DNA of 57,089 bases from Candidatus Heimdallarchaeota archaeon. GTDB taxonomy: Archaea > Asgardarchaeota > Heimdallarchaeia > JABLTI01. This document shows positions 50,917 to 57,089 of this stretch, one piece after another (the stretch's first letter is position 1; every line of letters begins with the position of its first letter). The notes beneath the pieces were generated by a model. It was not told the origin of the DNA. It saw nothing but the letters and a program-made list of their open reading frames with translations, and did not search any database. The position numbers were made by a program, and so were the translations under genes. Where the stretch lies: contig JAUWKS010000019.1 in assembly GCA_030614005.1 (NCBI GenBank), forward strand, positions 1 through 57,089, in the 5' to 3' direction.

Positions 50917-52575
50917 TTATTCTTCGAGAATATCTTCCTCACCATTTTCAAGTAAGTTTCTCTTTTGCTTTTGCTCTGACCATCTGAACAAGAAGATACA
51001 TCCGAAGAGTACTATAGCAATTACCATGAACCCTATTCCAAGGAATATTCCCGATGCACCACTTATAGCAATAATAACAATTGAAAATACGATATCTCCA
51101 AGTATAATTCCCAACCCAACTCTACGCCAAAGGATTTTCTCTAAAAATATTCCTCCAGCAAAAAGGTAGAAACCTACAAGCACCCACCCAACACTTACCC
51201 AGATACTTGCAAAATCTAACAAAATAAGTAAACCAATCATTATCAATAGTGAACTACTTATTGTCAATGTTGAAGTTAGAGGTTCACCTCGAATCCATTT
51301 TTCATTTATTATTGCGAAAATTAACAATGCGCCTGAAATGCTTATCAAAACAATTAGAATAATATCGAGAATTACACTTCCAATAAAGGACATTGTAAAA
51401 CTTAAGAACATATATGATGATAGCATTGTGATTATTGTCAGATACTTGTTATTTATCACAATCGAGACAACAAAAAAGAGTATTGAAATTATTAAAACAT
51501 TAATTAGATTCAGATTACCAAATACCCAACCTAACATTGCTAATGAGGATATTACAAATGACAAATAGAGTATGAATGGTTTGAGTCTATCATAACCTTT
51601 AGCAAAAGTTGTGCCATCTTCTATTTGACGTTGATTGCTTTTGAAATAATTGAACAGGTAGTTAGCTATTGTAAAGATTGCTAATGGAATGTGAAGAGCA
51701 TAATCTATGATAAGTGCATTATTATTAGAACTTGTCCAAGTATGCCCAATATTGAAGGAGTAGGATAGAATAATTATTCCTATTTGAATTATTATAACTG
51801 ACATGAGAATATGAAAATCATCTAATTCTTCATGTTTTGATACTAGAACCAAAGTTGTTATTGCTGAGATTAAGAATCCTAGAGCACAAACTATGGTAAA
51901 AACGTTGGAACTTGTTCCTTCAGGTTGAATGAATGGCATGACTGCGGTAATTAATTGAACCGATAGGATATAGGTAAATATCTGCCATAGTTCTTTTCTA
52001 AACACTATTGTAGATACGGTTGCACAAATAATCCATAATAATACAACACCACTAATGGCATTTATTTCATTATTGACTTTTATGAAGCCTCGATCTATCA
52101 ATGATAATGGTGTCAGAATTATGAGCATTAATCCTGTAGTGATGGTTGTGATAATTACATCTTGAAGATCTTTTTTGGTTATAGCAATAATGAAAAAGAA
52201 TAGACAATTAACACCATAAATGATAGTTATTAACAATGGGAAATCAATCAATATGCTAGCTACTAACAACGAAATAAATGGTATTGGTATAAGAAATTTC
52301 GCTGATTCCTTTTGAATCCAGATATAACCAATTGAGCTGATTGATATTGTTCCATAAATTACTGCTGATATCCAATTGATTTTGAAAGCATTTACAATTT
52401 CAAAAACAATAAAGAGTATATTGACAAATATCAACAGAAAAATCTGGTGAGCATATTTTGTCAAATAGGTTTTTTGACCTAAAGAAACCGGGGAAACAGG
52501 TGTTTCTTCTCCCAAGTCATCTGAAATTTTCATAGTTTTTGCATTCGTATCTGAATGGGCTTGTTTATTATTCAT
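50917..52575 (-). CDS. Large polytopic membrane protein of unknown function
   Basis: 552 residues with about 16 closely spaced hydrophobic helices, a soluble N-terminal 35 residues, and a charged C-terminal tail. Loops are very short. No transport signature recognised. Its ATG overlaps the last eight bases of the upstream 804-residue gene (ATGAATAA), so both are translationally coupled and likely form a complex. The helix pattern resembles DUF2339/DUF2157-like membrane proteins, but I would not assign it. Confidence 0.75.
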   Translation of the reverse strand: MNNKQAHSDTNAKTMKISDDLGEETPVSPVSLGQKTYLTKYAHQIFLLIFVNILFIVFEIVNAFKINWISAVIYGTISISSIGYIWIQKESAKFLIPIPFISLLVASILIDFPLLITIIYGVNCLFFFIIAITKKDLQDVIITTITTGLMLIILTPLSLIDRGFIKVNNEINAISGVVLLWIICATVSTIVFRKELWQIFTYILSVQLITAVMPFIQPEGTSSNVFTIVCALGFLISAITTLVLVSKHEELDDFHILMSVIIIQIGIIILSYSFNIGHTWTSSNNNALIIDYALHIPLAIFTIANYLFNYFKSNQRQIEDGTTFAKGYDRLKPFILYLSFVISSLAMLGWVFGNLNLINVLIISILFFVVSIVINNKYLTIITMLSSYMFLSFTMSFIGSVILDIILIVLISISGALLIFAIINEKWIRGEPLTSTLTISSSLLIMIGLLILLDFASIWVSVGWVLVGFYLFAGGIFLEKILWRRVGLGIILGDIVFSIVIIAISGASGIFLGIGFMVIAIVLFGCIFLFRWSEQKQKRNLLENGEEDILEE

Positions 52576-54982
52576 TGCTAATAACCTCCGTTTCTTTCCA
52601 ATTAATGAATCCCGGTATGGATGCTATGAAGAAGAGTATGAAAAGGATCAGGGGAACATAATCAAAGAAATCTAATTTCCCTAGTAATAAGAATATAACA
52701 ACAGTTAAGCCATTGAGTATTATTGATATCATCGAAAACTCTCGCCATGGTATTATTTTCGGTATTATTATTGGAAGAGCAGTTATTATCGAACAACACA
52801 AATAAAGAACAATACTTGCAAAAATTAGCCACTGATTAATTACTCCCATCAAACCGAGTAGGATTAAATTGATTGAAGAGAGAAAACTCCAAACAAAAAA
52901 GAGCACTGATTGTTGGTGGAAAATATGTGGAACAAATAGGCTAATGATAGTTATTAGCATAAAAGATATCCCGAGAATAAAAATAAGTACAGACTGTGCA
53001 ATTGTAACGACATCAACTAAAACAATAACAAGAATAGCAAGTATTTCAGCTATAACAAAAGAAGTGATTATATTTTGAACAGATAATTTTTCTCTGAAGA
53101 ACTTTAACGTACTTAAAATTCCAAAGACAAAGAAGATTGTGAAAAATAATGATGTAATCAGAGTATCTTTGTAAAGTCCTACGGTTAGAAATGATATTAT
53201 CCCTGTAAGTACTTGTCCGGCAAACCAAATAATCTCATTTGAAGATTTAATATCTAAATGCTTCTCCTGGATGAATTGATAATAATATGATATACCAATA
53301 ATTACCACTCCAACGATCAACGATTGATAAGATTGATAGGAAGCCCAAGCAGGTTCAATAATAGGATTGTAGAAGTTCGTTAGTGAAATAACAAATAATG
53401 AGATAACAGGTAGTAAAAATGATAAAACAACTAGACTTCTTTTGATAGGCATCGGTGTTTTGTCAGAACCAAATTGAATTGTCAAAATAATCATAAATGG
53501 TACAAATATGAGAATAAGAAATTCAAGCCCTACTCGCGAATAAACTTTAGGTATGCACAACATAATAGGAATTATGGCCATTGTTATAGCTGATACAGTC
53601 CACTTTTTGAAGAATACAGCAATGCAAGTAGCACTAATAATTATCAAAGAATACACAATCAAACTTGTAACGTTATTTAGAACAGGAGGGTACTGTGCCC
53701 ATAAAAGATCAATGGAAACGAAAATAATTGCTTGAAGAATGCTTGTCATAGCTAAGAATTCTGATTTGTTAAAGATACTAATTGCCATACAAACAGCACT
53801 TAAACCTAAACTAAGACCAATGAAAACTCCTTTTGAAACACCCAGAGACTCATAAGATAATATCCCAATTATTCCACCGACAAAGAGTACAACGAATCCA
53901 ATAAATAAGATAACATTAGTCATTTGCGGAGTATATCGAATTAGTTCTTGTTGCTTGGGTTTTTTCTCTTTATCTGTAGTTTGTTTAGATTCATCTTTCG
54001 CTAATTTTTTCTTCTTGCGATTTTTTACTATTAATGAAACACACTGGCCAAAACCAATTATGATTGCACCAATGGAATAAATGATCACTAATTGCCAAAT
54101 CTCAGATTCCAATTCCACTGAAACGAAATAGAGAGTAATTGAGATTCCTACACTAAAGATAATTGTAGCAAGATAAAAGAACCAATAATCAAGCAAATTT
54201 CTTTCAAATTTACTGTAAAAGGTGCTTTTTTTAGGCCCAGTTTTAATTTCGGATTTCCTAATGCTTGTAGGTGGTCTCGTTGGAGTCTTTGCTGGTTTCA
54301 TAACGGGAATTTTTTCATACTGTTTCTTTGAAGGAACTATTGTCGATTTTTTATCAACTAAAACACCAGTAGAGATATCTGCTTTCATCTTAGTTTGTGG
54401 AACTTCTGTTTTCTGTATGTCTTGAAGCATGTCCTTTTTACTAAAATGAAGAATCAATTGTCGCATACTATTATAAATAAAAGTCAAATCAGAGAGAGCT
54501 TCAGCAGCAAGAATTCTTTCCACTGATCTCTTAAAAGCAATAATATAATTCTGTGTGCGAATCAAATTTTGACTATACACTTGCTTATATTCTTTTTCAC
54601 TTTCACCTAAGAATGTTCCACAATTTTGACAGAATTTTGTAGGCAGAACTTCTTTACCACAACTCAAACATATTGTTGCAAATTTTTCTTGATCTTTATC
54701 CTTTTGTTTCATCCTATCAAAATCAAGGTCTGCTTTCTTGAGTAAAATATCAATTCTAGATTTTATTTCAAAGAATTTTTGATGAAAGTCAGGAGCTAAT
54801 GTCTTCAAAATAGAGTTTTCGAATTTAACAATTCTTTTACTTATCTCTTCCAACCTTTGCTTTTGAACTTCAAATTCCTGCTCTGGAGTAATTTCTAAAG
54901 CAACACCACATTTTGAACAAAATTTAGAAACAGCTACAAATTCGCCACAACTTGAACAAATCATTTCTTGTTTTTCAGACAT
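52568..54982 (-). CDS. Zinc-ribbon polytopic membrane protein of unknown function
   Basis: 804 residues. Two zinc ribbons stand at the N-terminus: CSSCGEFVAVSKFCSKCG (residues 9-26) and CLSCGKEVLPTKFCQNCG (near 105-122), separated by a helical coiled-coil segment. A Lys/Pro-rich linker (200-260) leads into about 16-18 membrane helices with a charged break around 325-345 (KNRKKKKLAKDESKQTTDKE). The ribbons would face the cytoplasm. Coupled to the downstream 552-residue membrane protein. Function unknown. Confidence 0.78.
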   Translation of the reverse strand: MSEKQEMICSSCGEFVAVSKFCSKCGVALEITPEQEFEVQKQRLEEISKRIVKFENSILKTLAPDFHQKFFEIKSRIDILLKKADLDFDRMKQKDKDQEKFATICLSCGKEVLPTKFCQNCGTFLGESEKEYKQVYSQNLIRTQNYIIAFKRSVERILAAEALSDLTFIYNSMRQLILHFSKKDMLQDIQKTEVPQTKMKADISTGVLVDKKSTIVPSKKQYEKIPVMKPAKTPTRPPTSIRKSEIKTGPKKSTFYSKFERNLLDYWFFYLATIIFSVGISITLYFVSVELESEIWQLVIIYSIGAIIIGFGQCVSLIVKNRKKKKLAKDESKQTTDKEKKPKQQELIRYTPQMTNVILFIGFVVLFVGGIIGILSYESLGVSKGVFIGLSLGLSAVCMAISIFNKSEFLAMTSILQAIIFVSIDLLWAQYPPVLNNVTSLIVYSLIIISATCIAVFFKKWTVSAITMAIIPIMLCIPKVYSRVGLEFLILIFVPFMIILTIQFGSDKTPMPIKRSLVVLSFLLPVISLFVISLTNFYNPIIEPAWASYQSYQSLIVGVVIIGISYYYQFIQEKHLDIKSSNEIIWFAGQVLTGIISFLTVGLYKDTLITSLFFTIFFVFGILSTLKFFREKLSVQNIITSFVIAEILAILVIVLVDVVTIAQSVLIFILGISFMLITIISLFVPHIFHQQSVLFFVWSFLSSINLILLGLMGVINQWLIFASIVLYLCCSIITALPIIIPKIIPWREFSMISIILNGLTVVIFLLLGKLDFFDYVPLILFILFFIASIPGFINWKETEVISNE

Positions 54983-55344
54983 TTAGACATCTCTCCTGTT
55001 ATGTATGAAATACTAATATTTAGTATGTAAAATGTATTACTATTAAAGTTAAATTTTCATATTTTAATAGTTTTCCCGAAAAAAGGGCATTTTTCAAATT
55101 AAGAAATTATAATAGACTCTCTTTGTTTCAAGATTATTCAAAGATACAAGTTGTTCAAAAAATCTAATCGCTTAATAAAAAAAAACCTGGCAATATTTAG
55201 CTATAATGAAGAATTTCTATCTAAACCAACTACACAAGAAAAAATTACTATCTTCTTTACTGCAAACTCACGTATATTTTGATAGATGCCTAGTAGAAAT
55301 AGCTTTATTTGAAGTTCATTTAGAGCAAGCTTTCTCATATTCAA
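54983..55344. other. AT-rich gap upstream of the zinc-ribbon membrane protein gene
   Basis: 362 bases. On the minus strand a small CCC-TTTTTTC-GGG stem lies near 55080, and the last 100 bases before the 54982 start are promoter-like AT-rich DNA. A 60-codon plus-strand frame exists but overlaps the P-ATPase end and reads like noise. I see no gene or RNA here. Confidence 0.5.
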
Positions 55345-57089
55345 TTAGAAAGTATCATTTATTTCTATTGTTTTATTGTTCGTCCTAATCCTGTTAAAAA
55401 TGAATTTTCTAACTTCATCAACAATCAGGATTGGTAGTGCTGTTAGTAAAATAATCAACCATTGCATCCCATCCAATGGAGTTGTATGAGCAAACCTTGA
55501 CATAAATGGTACATACAGTGCAATTATAAGCATAATAATGCTAAACAATACTGCTAGAAAGAGTTTATGATTTTTGAAAAATCCTTTTGTAAAAATCAAA
55601 TCATCTTGACACAATGATAATGAATGAAGAAGTTGGTAAACAACAAGTGAAACAAAAACCATTGTTTGAGCGGTTTTCACAGTCACAATACCTTCTGGCA
55701 ATGTTAAATCTGGTAATGTAAAACCCGTTGCCCAGAAATAGCCAAATAAAGTGCCAATGCCATACATTAATCCCGAGGTGATTATTGAAACTAACATTTC
55801 CTTATCTATTAGAGGATCTTTTGGATCTCTAGGTTTGCGAAGCATTACATCTTTCTCAGCGGGGCTCACACCTAAAGCGAGTGCTGGAAAAGTGTCTGTC
55901 AGCAAATTAATGTAGAGTAATTGGATGCTCAAAATAGGAATGATTGTTGTTTTGAAGAAAATTAAACCAAAAATAATTCCAAAAAGAACAGTGACTAATT
56001 CTCCAGCATTTGCTGAGAGAAGGTAACCTATGAATTTTTTAATATTCGAATAGATAGTTCGTCCTTCAGAAACAGCTTCAATAATATTTGCGAAGTTATC
56101 ATCTACTAAAATCATATCACTTGCTTCTTTGGATACATCTGTACCAGTAATGCCCATTGCAACACCAATATCTGCTCTTTTTAGGGCTGGAGAATCATTT
56201 ACACCATCCCCAGTCATTGTAACAATTTCACCCAACTTTTTCAGGGCATTGATGATACGCAGCTTGTGGTGAGGATTAACTCGAGCGAAAATATCTGTTG
56301 TTTGAACGATTAGCTCAAGTTCATCATCAGTCATCTTATCTAGCACTTTCCCAGTAATTGGCGTAGTGCTTGTTGTAAGACTTATTGAGCGTCCAATTGC
56401 TTTTGCTGTTTCTACATGATCACCAGTAATCATAATAACTCTAATACCAGCAGCTTTTGCTTTGAGAATAGCAGGACGAGATTGAGTTCGTGGTGGGTCA
56501 ATCATCCCTACGAACCCGACAAATGTCAGATTTCTTTCTACGAGTTCTGATTTTTTAGATAGCAGTAATTTTTCTGCTTCTTTATCAGTTATTTCTCTAA
56601 AAGCCATTCCTAAAACTCGGTAGGCATAACTCGCGGAATAATTTTCACTGTTTTGAACAATAGTTTGTTTAACCGACTGATCAAGTGGGCTAACGATGTT
56701 ATTGGAAAATTGATTTACACACAAATCAAGTAAAATATCAAGAGCACCTTTTACCATAATTGCATATTTTTCGGTTTTGCGATGCTTCACAATAACGCTC
56801 ATACGTTTTCTATCACTATCAAAGGGAAAGAGATATTCTACAGACCATTCAGATTGAATTGATTCCATCGTTTGCCCTTTCTCAGCAAGAATTAATAGCG
56901 CTACTTCTGTAGGATCACCAAATATTTTGTAGGGCTCTTTTTCACCTTGTTTTTCAATTCCAGCTTCATTGGCTAAAGCACCAATTTCAATGTTTTTACG
57001 GAGAGTAGAATTTGTTAAAGATTCTTCTTTATCTCCTGTTTCTTTGACAACAATATTTCCAGCGCGGAAATAACCATCACCAGTAACAT
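55345..57089 (-). CDS. Ca2+-type P-type ATPase (SERCA/PMR1-like), C-terminal two-thirds, cut by window end
   Basis: The frame is open from its stop at 55345 to the window edge (581 codons); an internal ATG at 56868 is not the start. From the edge inward: VTGDGYFR, then GDPTEVALL of the nucleotide-binding domain, MVKGALDILL, MIDPPR, ITGDHVETAKAIG and the hinge motif MTGDGVNDSPALKRADIGVA. In the membrane part SANAGELV (M5) and YINLLTDTFPALALG (M6) keep Asn, Glu, Asn, Thr and Asp at positions that bind Ca2+ in SERCA. About six helices follow, the usual count. The phosphorylation site DKTGT would lie beyond the window. Confidence 0.93.
   Translation of the reverse strand, partial: VTGDGYFRAGNIVVKETGDKEESLTNSTLRKNIEIGALANEAGIEKQGEKEPYKIFGDPTEVALLILAEKGQTMESIQSEWSVEYLFPFDSDRKRMSVIVKHRKTEKYAIMVKGALDILLDLCVNQFSNNIVSPLDQSVKQTIVQNSENYSASYAYRVLGMAFREITDKEAEKLLLSKKSELVERNLTFVGFVGMIDPPRTQSRPAILKAKAAGIRVIMITGDHVETAKAIGRSISLTTSTTPITGKVLDKMTDDELELIVQTTDIFARVNPHHKLRIINALKKLGEIVTMTGDGVNDSPALKRADIGVAMGITGTDVSKEASDMILVDDNFANIIEAVSEGRTIYSNIKKFIGYLLSANAGELVTVLFGIIFGLIFFKTTIIPILSIQLLYINLLTDTFPALALGVSPAEKDVMLRKPRDPKDPLIDKEMLVSIITSGLMYGIGTLFGYFWATGFTLPDLTLPEGIVTVKTAQTMVFVSLVVYQLLHSLSLCQDDLIFTKGFFKNHKLFLAVLFSIIMLIIALYVPFMSRFAHTTPLDGMQWLIILLTALPILIVDEVRKFIFNRIRTNNKTIEINDTF

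Noticed and set aside
55206..55388. 60-codon plus-strand frame before the P-ATPase end
   Set aside because: It overlaps the end of the well-supported P-ATPase gene on the other strand and has no ribosome binding site or recognisable sequence.
1..57089. CRISPR arrays, insertion sequences, integrases or phage genes
   Set aside because: I looked for regularly spaced repeats, transposase or integrase motifs and terminal inverted repeats and saw none, despite the tRNA remnant.

Overview
The window is AT-rich archaeal chromosome. Archaeal markers are class I lysyl-tRNA synthetase, ribosomal proteins eL15, eL34 and eL38, splicing endonuclease EndA, Taw1 and Trm5 of the wyosine pathway, RNase P RNA and proteins, DUF106, an archaellum/pilus-type ATPase and a C/D-box guide RNA. 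A gene for an actin-family protein, a Get3-type ATPase and eL38 point to an Asgard archaeon; low GC together with SucCD would fit a Heimdallarchaeia-like lineage, but that placement is inference. TTG and GTG starts are common, and many starts carry a Shine-Dalgarno-like GGTG or AGGAG.

Layout. 0-11 kb: the end of an oligopeptide permease gene, then a translation and RNA-modification block (LysRS, Taw1, EndA, a DUF47/PhoU-like protein, a helical repeat protein, a TraB-family protein, a GPN GTPase, a CinA-like protein, Trm5, HypC, a CYTH enzyme). 11.3-14.6 kb: RNase P RNA, followed by a small disordered zone with a decayed acetyltransferase, two tandem Nudix hydrolases, an open frame without a usual start, a small Cys-rich protein and an orphan 3' part of a tRNA gene. 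14.6-17 kb: eL15, a DUF54 RNA-binding protein and a fused Rpp30-Pop5 RNase P protein. 17-23 kb: a histidine phosphatase, a probable C/D sRNA, an MFS exporter, ScpB and SucCD. 23-27.5 kb: a short surface-appendage locus (secreted protein, pilin-like protein, secretion ATPase, half-size platform protein). 27.5-31 kb: thioesterase, eL34, DUF106, PyrBI, eL38. 31-36.6 kb: a serine/glyoxylate locus (DUF1015 protein, SerA, class V aminotransferase, glyoxylate reductase) surrounding two single-domain Lrp-type RAM proteins. 36.8-57 kb: divergent actin, response-regulator hybrid, glycosyltransferase, double GNAT, VTT membrane protein, Get3, surface proteins, Maf, a coiled-coil/PRC-barrel protein, two large polytopic membrane proteins, and a Ca2+-type P-ATPase cut off by the window end.

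The most notable points are the single-chain Rpp30-Pop5 protein, an actin-family protein whose catalytic positions look lost while its fold signatures are kept, a Get3 with a Met/Gly/Pro-rich insertion, a C/D sRNA with a hairpin between D' and C', and an orphan tRNA 3' fragment. Several genes are broken by single frame changes (2.05, 23.3 and 34.4 kb) or more heavily decayed (11.7-12.1 kb). The single shifts could be assembly or sequencing errors or real decay.
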